Below, in pieces: positions 5,974 through 12,428 of a stretch of DNA of 36,011 nt. This stretch comes from CAYYWP01 sp050176585 (GTDB lineage: Bacteria; Desulfobacterota; Binatia; HRBIN30; CADEER01), in contig JBFXHX010000036.1 in assembly GCA_050176585.1 (NCBI GenBank), forward strand, positions 1-36,011, written 5' to 3'. The translations under genes and the position numbers were made by a program. Position 1 is the first letter of the stretch; each line of letters opens with the position of its first letter. Below the pieces are notes generated by a model. That model made no database searches. It was not told the DNA's origin and worked only from the letters and a program-made list of their open reading frames with translations.

Positions 5974-6831
5974 CTACTCACATGCGGTGAGGGCTTTCCC
6001 GACACCATCCACCAACTCATCGATGGTGACCATGCGATCCGCATTTCGGTCGCACGTACAGGTGGTGCAGGCGGCTGACGAGATCGGACGCGCACAGCGA
6101 AAGCCCACATCGTAGAACGAGGCGAAGGGAGTGGTGTTATCGTTCTTGGTTGCGAACACGCCGGCGAGCGGGCCGCTGAACCAACTTCCGCCGCGGATGA
6201 CTGCCGTTGGCGGTCCGTTCAAGCCAACGCACCCGTAATCGTCGATGCCCCCTCCCCATGTTGAACCACAACTTGACGCCTGAGGCTGCCAATCAGCCAC
6301 CCATTCCCACGCGTTGCCGACGAGATCGCGAACGCCAAAATCCGAGGTGCACCCCACGAGCGAACCCGCGCCGACGGTCCCCGGCCCCGTGGTGTTGCAG
6401 GGGGCTCCATCAGGAGTACCGAATGCCGCCGCCTGCCATTCCGCGCTGGTGAGCAGCCGTTTTCCGGCGTTGCGACACGCAGCAGCGGCCTGGAACCAGG
6501 TGATGTAGGTAGAGGGCAGTACGCCCATGACAGACACGGCATATACGTCCTTGCATCCATTACCGGATGCGGAACATCCGCGCGCGTAATCAGCCGACGC
6601 TGTGCCACGCTGCACGGCTCCGTCTGAGGATAGGTCGGTAGCTGTGACGCGGCCCTCCTTGATTCCTTCGATCAAGGTCGTGTTGGCGGGCAACACTTCC
6701 CAAACGCTGGCTTCGTATGCATCCACGCAGAGCGGACCGACCGCAACCGCATCCGGCGGGCAGGCCGCCGCCGTCACCGCGGGCCAAGCAACAAGAGCGA
6801 GGAAGAGGACGCTGGCGGGCAGCTTGTGCAT
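5974..6831 (-). CDS. Secreted SUMF1-domain protein with EF-hand/dockerin-like tail
   Basis: A 285-residue exported protein: signal peptide (about 1-22, ending VTAAA), a SUMF1/formylglycine-generating-enzyme-like domain (about 25-250), then a Cys-rich tail. SUMF1 hallmarks are RLLTSAEWQAAAFG, DLVGNAWEWVADW, VIRGGSWFSG and VGFRCAR. The paired active-site Cys arrangement near the C-terminus of true formylglycine-generating enzymes (SxCxRY type) is not seen, so formylglycine synthesis is unlikely; a binding or structural role fits better. The tail has CDRNADRMVTIDELV, matching the D-x-N-x-D...E calcium loop of dockerin/EF-hands, followed by a final Cys. Many Cys suggest extracytoplasmic disulfides. 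ATG 6831 starts the signal peptide, with no clear Shine-Dalgarno. The gene is isolated. Confidence 0.87.
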   Translation of the reverse strand: MHKLPASVLFLALVAWPAVTAAACPPDAVAVGPLCVDAYEASVWEVLPANTTLIEGIKEGRVTATDLSSDGAVQRGTASADYARGCSASGNGCKDVYAVSVMGVLPSTYITWFQAAAACRNAGKRLLTSAEWQAAAFGTPDGAPCNTTGPGTVGAGSLVGCTSDFGVRDLVGNAWEWVADWQPQASSCGSTWGGGIDDYGCVGLNGPPTAVIRGGSWFSGPLAGVFATKNDNTTPFASFYDVGFRCARPISSAACTTCTCDRNADRMVTIDELVDGVGKALTACE

Positions 6832-6967
6832 GGCGCGCCCCGTAGGGGGCGGGGGTATCGATTGTCAAGCACAGAGCAATAACAGCGCGACGAGAACGTA
6901 CGCCGCACATCCCACGGAGCATGGCCGCATAGCTCCTTCAACTCCTCGGCAACCAGCGCACCGCCAA

Positions 6968-7045
6968 CAGCTCGAGCACCACACGCCCGCGTTCACGCTG
7001 TCCGTCTACGGTCACCTGCTGCCGAACAACAACCGGGCGAGATGA
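6968..7045 (+). pseudogene. Remnant of a tyrosine-recombinase (integrase) C-terminus
   Basis: The frame ending at TGA 7043 reads QLEHHTPAFTLSVYGHLLP plus a short polar end. This matches the last motif of phage and island integrases, LxHHSxAFTLxxYxHLLP, including the nucleophilic Tyr (TAC, 7007-7009). Nothing integrase-like lies upstream in any frame, so the Arg, Lys, His and Arg catalytic residues are gone. It points toward tRNA-fMet and ends about 105 nt from the tRNA 3' end, the usual place for an integrase beside its attachment site. I read it as a decayed integration relic. Confidence 0.65.
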
Positions 7046-7114
7046 ACCGGCCCGACACGCCATCCGCAAGCCAGACGCAACCGAGTCCAGCAACGCTGCT
7101 CCGGCGAGACGGAA

Positions 7115-7146
7115 AGGGCCTGTAACTCGCTTGAGCTACAGGCCCT
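7115..7146 (-). terminator. Rho-independent terminator of tRNA-fMet
   Basis: On the minus strand AGGGCCTGTA-G-CTC pairs with GAG-T-TACAGGCCCT around a 4-nt loop (AAGC). The one mismatch on the plus strand becomes a G-U pair on the minus strand, and the stem runs into TTTCC. It begins 4 nt after the tRNA CCA end. This fits a terminator for the tRNA transcript. Confidence 0.8.
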
Positions 7147-7150
7147 GTGA

Positions 7151-7227
<77 letters not shown>

Positions 7228-7265
7228 TCGCGAATGGGCAGAATTAGCGACCCGGATCGCCGAAG

Positions 7266-8111
7266 TCAATGTGGCTTCGCCGGCGCGGCGCGCGTCGAGC
7301 GCCGCGCGGCGCTGCCCGCGCGCCGCGGCGGTGTGCGCGGGCGCGCGCGGGCGCGCGCGGCAGCGCGGCGCGCCGGCTGGCGGAGGCGCTCCACCTCTTC
7401 CGGTTGGAGAAACCGCCACGCTCCCGGCGGCAGCTTGCCGAGCTTCAGCGGTCCGTACGCCACGCGCGTGAGCTTTTCCACCGGCAGTCCCACGGCTTCG
7501 CACATGCGCCGCACCTGGCGGTTCTTCCCCTCCGCGAGCGCAATCGACAACCAGGTCTTCCGCGGGCTGGACTCGATCACGCGCACGTCCGCCGGCGCGG
7601 TGGTGCCGTCTTCCAGGCGTACACCGCTCGTCAACGTCTCCAGCTGCGCCGGATCGGGGCGGCCCTTCACCTTCACGTGATAGGTCTTCCGCACGCCGTA
7701 GCGCGGATGCGTCAGGCGCAACGCGAGATCCCCGTCATTGGTGAGCAACAAGAGCCCCGCGGAATGGTAGTCCAGCCGACCGACCGGGAACACGCGCTGG
7801 CGCACTCCGACCAGCAGGTCGCGCACCGTCGGCCGCTCTTCCGGGTCGATCAGGGTAGTGACTACGCCAACCGGCTTGTGGAGCAGGATGTACGCGGGCG
7901 GCGCGCTGGTGCGCACCGGTTTTCCGTCAATCGCGATCCGATCCTTGTGCGGATTCGCCCGGGTCCCCAGCTCCGTCACCGTGTGGCCGTTCACCGTCAC
8001 CCGGCCCGCCCGGATCATCGCTTCCGCGGCTCGCCGCGAGCTCACCCCCGCCTGGCTGAGAATCTTCTGTAGCCGCTGCCCATCGTTCGGCGTCGTCGAT
8101 CGCTGCGTCAT
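7266..8111 (-). CDS. rluB: 23S rRNA pseudouridine synthase, RluB family
   Basis: It isomerises a uridine of 23S rRNA to pseudouridine (RluB acts on U2605 in E. coli). An S4 RNA-binding domain (about 12-58, LQKILSQAGVSSRRAAEAMI) precedes the catalytic domain. Catalytic Asp114 is in GRLDYHSAGLLLLTNDG, and the family motifs LLHKPVGVVTT and EGKNRQVRRM are present. GAGGAG (8119-8124) is 7 nt before ATG 8111, which decides the start; the frame opens at 8126. The 281-residue product ends in an Arg/Ala/Pro-rich tail of about 35 residues encoded by a GC-repeat tract. Its first 185 nt overlap the 3' part of scpB in another frame. RluB and the RluE/RluF relatives are hard to separate by eye. Confidence 0.9.
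   Translation of the reverse strand: MTQRSTTPNDGQRLQKILSQAGVSSRRAAEAMIRAGRVTVNGHTVTELGTRANPHKDRIAIDGKPVRTSAPPAYILLHKPVGVVTTLIDPEERPTVRDLLVGVRQRVFPVGRLDYHSAGLLLLTNDGDLALRLTHPRYGVRKTYHVKVKGRPDPAQLETLTSGVRLEDGTTAPADVRVIESSPRKTWLSIALAEGKNRQVRRMCEAVGLPVEKLTRVAYGPLKLGKLPPGAWRFLQPEEVERLRQPARRAAARARARPRTPPRRAGSAARRSTRAAPAKPH
7331..7360. repeat. Short GC tandem tract in the rluB tail
   Basis: The 10-bp unit GCGCGCGCGG occurs twice in tandem (7341-7360) with an imperfect copy before it. It encodes part of the Arg/Ala-rich tail of RluB and is a likely site of slippage or assembly error. Confidence 0.5.
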
Positions 8112-8745
8112 CTTCCGGCTCCTCAACCGGACCGATCTCCTTCAGCGCCGGTAGCTGGCTCAGGTCATTCAGGCTGAATACCTCGAGGAACTCCGAGGTG
8201 GTAGCGTACATCAGCGGCCGCCCCACGGCTTCCTTGCGCCCGGCGATGCGGATCAGCTTGCGCGCTAGCAGCGTGCTGATCGCGCTGTCGCAGTCTACAC
8301 CGCGCACCGCCTCTACCTCCGCTCGCGTAGTCGGCTGCTTGTAGGCGATCACGGCCAGCGTCTCGAGCGCCGCGCGGCCGAGCCGCGCCGGGCGCTCGCG
8401 CAGCAAGGCGCGCACCCATTCGGCATTGGCGGGCGCGCTGCGCAGCTGAAAGCCGCCGGCGACGTCGACGAGGTGCACGCCGCGCTCCGGTCGGTTGTAC
8501 TCCGCCTTCAGCCGGTCGATCGCCGCCACGATCTCCTTCGCGGTCGGACCATCGAGCACTTCCAGCATGCGGCGGAGCGACAGCGGCACGCCGGCCGTGA
8601 ACAACAGGCTTTCGACGATCCCGTCGAGCCGGGCGATCAGCACGGGGGCGGTGCCCTCCTCCTCGGCCACGCCCGCGGTTTCCGCGCGCTCGTCTTTCTC
8701 GTTCATGCCCGGCCCGCCCGCGCCTTCCTCAGTCAGCGCCTCCAC
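7927..8745 (-). CDS. scpB: Segregation and condensation protein B
   Basis: ScpB is the winged-helix partner of ScpA in the SMC-ScpAB (condensin-like) complex that organises chromosomes. Family motifs are ESLLFTAGVPLSLRRM, RGVHLVDVAGGFQLRS, ARLGRAALETLAVIAYKQP, AEVEAVRGVDCDSAISTLL and GRPLMYATTSEFLEVF. GTG 8745 has AAGGAGG about 8 nt upstream; ATG 8706 is an alternative with a poor site. The conserved domain ends near residue 210, and a 60-residue Gly/Asp/Ser-rich tail runs on inside rluB in another frame, making 272 residues, longer than the usual 180-220. The gene is directly downstream of scpA in the same direction. Confidence 0.92.
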   Translation of the reverse strand: MEALTEEGAGGPGMNEKDERAETAGVAEEEGTAPVLIARLDGIVESLLFTAGVPLSLRRMLEVLDGPTAKEIVAAIDRLKAEYNRPERGVHLVDVAGGFQLRSAPANAEWVRALLRERPARLGRAALETLAVIAYKQPTTRAEVEAVRGVDCDSAISTLLARKLIRIAGRKEAVGRPLMYATTSEFLEVFSLNDLSQLPALKEIGPVEEPEDDAAIDDAERWAAATEDSQPGGGELAASRGSDDPGGPGDGERPHGDGAGDPGESAQGSDRD

Positions 8746-8772
8746 CGTCGCCTCCTCCTTCCCGCCAGCCCT

Positions 8773-9648
8773 TCACTCCGCGCTCGGAGCATCGGGCGGC
8801 GCTGCCGCGCTGCCCTCGTACTCCTCGAACAAATCGATGGTCACGCCGGCGATGTCGTCGACCGCCGCGACGATCAGGATCGGCCCGAGAATCGCCTCCT
8901 GAACCGCCTGCACCACGTGCTGCTTGACGAGCTCCAGCACCGCCAGGAAGGTCACGATGACATACCCCCGCGACGGCTCCTCGCCAAACAGACTGTCGAA
9001 GGTCACCGTACGCGACGCGCTCAAAGTCTGCAGCAGCGCCGCCACGCGCTCGCGCAGCGACACCGCCTCGCTCGCCACCTGGTGCACCGGATCGGGCTTG
9101 GTACGCCGCATCACGGCGCGCAACGCTTCCAGCAGATCCCAGAGCGTCACCGCGATCAGCGGCTGGGCGTCGCGGTCCGGCGCGACGCCCGCGGCGCTCG
9201 GCTGGCGGGCGAAGGTGTCGCGATGCAGCCGCGGTCGCGCCGCCAGTGACTCGGCGGCTTCGCGGTAGCGCTGGTACTCGAGCAACTGGCGCACGAGGTC
9301 GTCGCGGAGATCGGTCTCCTCATCCTGCTCTGTCGGCGGGGACGGCAGCAACATGCGGGACTTCAGCAGCGTCAAGGTAGCCGCCATCACCAGGTACTCG
9401 CCGGCGATGTCCAGGTTGAGCTCCCGCATGAGCTCCAGGTAGCCGAGGTACTGCTCGGTGATGCGCGCGACCGGCAGCGCGCGCACGTCCACCTCGTTGC
9501 GCTTGATCAGGTGCAGCAACAGATCGAGCGGACCCTCGAACAGGTCCAGGTTGACCCGGTACGGCGTGTGCCCGTCGCCGGCCGGGTACGCCGGGGCAGC
9601 CGTTTCCGCTGCCGGCGGTGCCGCTTCGGAATGGTCGGGCTCGGCCAT
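8773..9648 (-). CDS. scpA: Segregation and condensation protein A
   Basis: The kleisin subunit of the SMC-ScpAB complex, bridging SMC heads for chromosome condensation. The N-terminal kleisin motif (YRVNLDLFEGPLDLLLHLI) is followed by ALPVARITEQYLGYL, the helix AGEYLVMAATLTLLKSRMLL, and DDLVRQLLEYQRYREAAESL. The C-terminal winged helix (TFDSLFGEEPSRGYVIVTFLAVLELVK) contacts the SMC head. The product has 291 residues from ATG 9648, or 294 from GTG 9657; neither has a strong ribosome binding site. The Ala/Pro-rich N-terminal 30 residues are an extension. scpB follows 27 nt later, so they are co-transcribed. Confidence 0.94.
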   Translation of the reverse strand: MAEPDHSEAAPPAAETAAPAYPAGDGHTPYRVNLDLFEGPLDLLLHLIKRNEVDVRALPVARITEQYLGYLELMRELNLDIAGEYLVMAATLTLLKSRMLLPSPPTEQDEETDLRDDLVRQLLEYQRYREAAESLAARPRLHRDTFARQPSAAGVAPDRDAQPLIAVTLWDLLEALRAVMRRTKPDPVHQVASEAVSLRERVAALLQTLSASRTVTFDSLFGEEPSRGYVIVTFLAVLELVKQHVVQAVQEAILGPILIVAAVDDIAGVTIDLFEEYEGSAAAPPDAPSAE

Positions 9649-9735
9649 CCCGGTCACCCGATCCCACCCGCGCCCACCCGAGCGGCGCGCGCGCGGCGCA
9701 TGAGCTGGTGTGCACAGCGCTCCACCGCTCAGCCC

Positions 9736-10749
9736 CTAGAGCTTCATCGCCTCGCGCACGTGCCGCATCGTCTCCCCGGCCTCCGCCTGCGCGCGCGCGT
9801 TGCCGTCGGCGAGCACGGATTCGACGCGCTCCGGCGCGCGTTCGAGCTCGGCGCGCCGCGCCCGGATGGGGGCGATGTCGGCCAGCACGTGCTTGATCAT
9901 GATCTTCTTGCACTCGAGGCAGCCGATCTTGGCCGTGCGACAGCCCTCGGTGACGTAGGCGATCTCCTCCGGCGTGCAGTAGACGCGGTGCAGGTTGAAC
10001 GCCGGGCAGTCGTTGGGATCACCCGGGTCGGTGCGGCGCACGCGGCGCGGGTCGGTCGCCATGCGCGAGAGCTTGGCATCGATCTCCTGGTCGGATTCCG
10101 ACAGGTAGACGGCGTTGTTGTAGCTCTTGCTCATCTTGCGGCCGTCGGTGCCGGGGATCTTCGGCGACTCGGTCAGCAACGCAGCCGGCTCCGGAAACAC
10201 CTCGCCGTAGAGATGGTTGAAGCGGCGCGCCACCTCGCGGGTCATCTCCAGGTGCGGCACCTGGTCGATGCCCACCGGCACGCCGCGCGCGCGATAGACG
10301 AGAATGTCGGCCGACTGCAGCACGGGATAGCCGAGCATGCCGTAGTTGAGCTGGGTCATCGCCGCCTCGTCGTCGCCGCTCAGCAGGCCGAGCTCGCGCG
10401 CTTGCTCCTTGATCGTCGGATTGCGCAGGAGCCACGGGGTCGGAACGATCATCGACAGCAACAGGTGCAGCTCGGCATGCTCCTTCACCGCCGACTGCAC
10501 GAACAGCACCACGCGCTCGGGATCGAGACCAGCGGCGAGCCAGTCGAGCACCATCTCGCGCGTGCTCGGCCGGATGCTGGCCGTGTCCTGCCATCCGGTA
10601 GTCAGCGCATGCCAGTCGGCGACGAAGAAGAAGCACTCGGCCTCGTTCTGCAGGCGGATCCAGTTCTTCAACGCGCCGAGCAGGTGGCCAAGGTGCAGAC
10701 GGCCGGTCGGCCGGCAACCGCTGACGATCCGCTGTCGGGTCTCGTTCAT
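9736..10749 (-). CDS. trpS: Tryptophan-tRNA ligase
   Basis: A class I aminoacyl-tRNA synthetase that charges tRNA-Trp. The HIGH signature appears as HLGH (residues 19-22) in SGCRPTGRLHLGHLLGA, and KMSKS at 205-209 in GRKMSKSYNN. Trp pocket elements such as YPVLQSADILVY and GIDQVPHLEMTREVA match the family. The 337-residue length is normal. It starts at ATG 10749 and lies between the M50 protease gene and scpA on the same strand, an order often seen next to scpAB. Confidence 0.97.
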   Translation of the reverse strand: MNETRQRIVSGCRPTGRLHLGHLLGALKNWIRLQNEAECFFFVADWHALTTGWQDTASIRPSTREMVLDWLAAGLDPERVVLFVQSAVKEHAELHLLLSMIVPTPWLLRNPTIKEQARELGLLSGDDEAAMTQLNYGMLGYPVLQSADILVYRARGVPVGIDQVPHLEMTREVARRFNHLYGEVFPEPAALLTESPKIPGTDGRKMSKSYNNAVYLSESDQEIDAKLSRMATDPRRVRRTDPGDPNDCPAFNLHRVYCTPEEIAYVTEGCRTAKIGCLECKKIMIKHVLADIAPIRARRAELERAPERVESVLADGNARAQAEAGETMRHVREAMKL

Positions 10750-10787
10750 GCCCTACCCCGCCGCCCCCGCGCGCACGCCATCGCCGG

Positions 10788-11414
10788 TCACAGCAGCGCG
10801 CGTATCAACGATTGCGTGAGCGGCCCCAGCACATCGCGCAACGTTCCGGTCAACAGCAGCGCCATCACGATGAACATCCCATACGGTTCCAGGCGCGCAA
10901 ACGCCAGTGCCTGGGCGCGCGGCAACAGGCCCGTGAGGACGCGGCCGCCGTCGAGCGGCGGGATCGGCAGCAGGTTGAAGACGGCCAGATTCACGTTGAT
11001 CTGCACCGCGATCACCGCCAGCGCGACGGCGAAAGCGACGCCGGCGCCGGCCGTCAGATGCGCGACGGTAGCGCACGCCACCGCCAACAGGACGTTGGTG
11101 GCCGGCCCGGCGAGAGCCACCAGCATCATGTCCCGCTTCGGGTTGCGCAGCCGCGCCGCGTTCACCGGCACCGGCTTGGCCCAGCCGAACAGGAACGGCG
11201 AGCCAACCGCCGCCAGCAGCAGCGGCAGCGCGATGCTGCCGATCGGATCGATGTGGGGCAGCGGATTGAGCGTGAGCCGGCCGGCTGCGGCCGCGGTGTC
11301 GTCCCCCAGCCGATGGGCTACGAAGCCGTGGGCGATCTCGTGCAAGATCACCGCCGCCAGGATCGGCGGTCCGATGATCGCGAGCTTGAACAATATTCCG
11401 GCCAAGTCGGGCAC
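10788..11414 (-). CDS. Site-2 protease family (M50) membrane metalloprotease
   Basis: A 208-residue polytopic membrane protein with the zinc motif HEIAH (His25, Glu26, His29) in the first helix and the third-ligand region LLPIPPLDGGRVL in a later helix. This is the compact M50 group that often neighbours trpS and scpA. These enzymes cut substrates within the membrane, but the physiological target of this small group is not established. About five hydrophobic helices are visible and there are no PDZ or CBS domains. The start is ATG 11414, giving MPDLAGILFKLAII. It is co-directional with trpS (38 nt away). Confidence 0.92.
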   Translation of the reverse strand: MPDLAGILFKLAIIGPPILAAVILHEIAHGFVAHRLGDDTAAAAGRLTLNPLPHIDPIGSIALPLLLAAVGSPFLFGWAKPVPVNAARLRNPKRDMMLVALAGPATNVLLAVACATVAHLTAGAGVAFAVALAVIAVQINVNLAVFNLLPIPPLDGGRVLTGLLPRAQALAFARLEPYGMFIVMALLLTGTLRDVLGPLTQSLIRALL

Positions 11415-11462
11415 CCTTTCCGACTACCAGAAACGGCCCGTGCGGGCCATGTGGCCGGAGGC

Positions 11463-12347
11463 TCAGCCGCGCGGGTGAAAGCGCTTGTGCACCTCGCGCA
11501 AACGCTCGCGGGCGACGTGCGTGTAGATCTCGGTGGTCGCGATGTCCGCGTGTCCCAGCATGAGCTGGACGGCGCGCAGGTCCGCGCCGCCCTCCACCAG
11601 ATGCGTCGCGAAGGCATGGCGCAGCACGTGCGGGCTCACGCGCTCGCGCAGCCCGGCCGCCACCGCGCGCCGGCGCAAGCGCAGCCAGAACGCCTGGCGG
11701 GTCATCGGCTTACCGGCGCCGGTCACGAAGAGATACGAGCTCAGCCGCCGCCGGAGAAGCTGCGGGCGGACATCCTTCAAATATTCGGTGAGCCGCGCGC
11801 GGGCTGCGCGGCCGATCGGCACAGCGCGCTCTTTGCGCCCCTTGCCGACCACGGTCAAATACCCGGCTTCGAGCTTCACTTGGTTCACCGTGAGCCCGAC
11901 CGCTTCCGATACGCGCAACCCGGCCGCGTAGATGAGCTCGATCATCGCGAGGTCTCGCTGCACGAGGACATCGCCGCCGTCAGGCCCGAGCAGCTGTTCG
12001 ACCGCGGCCGTCCCGAGGCTCTTCGGCAGCCGGCGGCCCAGCCGCGGACGGCGCAGCTCGCGGCTCGGATCGCTCGCGCAGAGCCCTTCGCGCACGAGAT
12101 GCCGGAACAAGCCGCGGATCGCCGCCAGGCACCGGGCGCGACTGCGCGGCGCGAGCCCCCGGCGCTGTTCGGCCTCCAAAAATCCGACGAGATGCCCCGG
12201 TAAGACGCCCGCCGGCTCTCGGACGCCTTGGCGGTCGAGGAACTGCACCAGCGCGGTGCAATCCCGAGCGTACGCGGCCAACGTGTGCGGCGAGAGCCGC
12301 CGCTCGGCCGCCAACCAGGTCAAGTAGCGATCCACCGCCGCATCCAC
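11463..12347 (-). CDS. xerD: Tyrosine recombinase XerD
   Basis: A site-specific recombinase that, with XerC, resolves chromosome dimers at dif. An N-terminal SAM-like domain (about 1-90, DRYLTWLAAERRLSPHTLAAY) is followed by the catalytic domain with the full set Arg145 (AAGLRVSE), Lys169 (VGKGRKER), His240 and Arg243 (SPHVLRHAFATHL), His266 (LGHADI) and Tyr275 (TTEIYTHV). The 294-residue length is typical of XerC/D, and the housekeeping setting supports a chromosomal Xer rather than a phage integrase; D versus C is assigned by resemblance only. The start is GTG 12347 with AGGGAGG about 6 nt upstream. glnD is immediately upstream on the same strand. Confidence 0.92.
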   Translation of the reverse strand: MDAAVDRYLTWLAAERRLSPHTLAAYARDCTALVQFLDRQGVREPAGVLPGHLVGFLEAEQRRGLAPRSRARCLAAIRGLFRHLVREGLCASDPSRELRRPRLGRRLPKSLGTAAVEQLLGPDGGDVLVQRDLAMIELIYAAGLRVSEAVGLTVNQVKLEAGYLTVVGKGRKERAVPIGRAARARLTEYLKDVRPQLLRRRLSSYLFVTGAGKPMTRQAFWLRLRRRAVAAGLRERVSPHVLRHAFATHLVEGGADLRAVQLMLGHADIATTEIYTHVARERLREVHKRFHPRG

Positions 12348-12428
12348 CGCCAGCCTCCCTCGCCGCCAGGGCGAGCCTACAACGCCCCGCTCTCGCGTGC
12401 ACGCCGCCGCAAACCGATACCCCGCGCC

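Noticed and set aside
9511..12203. Long plus-strand frames opposite scpA, trpS, the M50 gene and xerD
   Set aside because: Low-information Arg/His/Gln translations antisense to well-supported genes.
11463..12347. xerD as a mobile-element integrase
   Set aside because: Length, full catalytic set and a conserved housekeeping neighbourhood fit chromosomal Xer recombinase.
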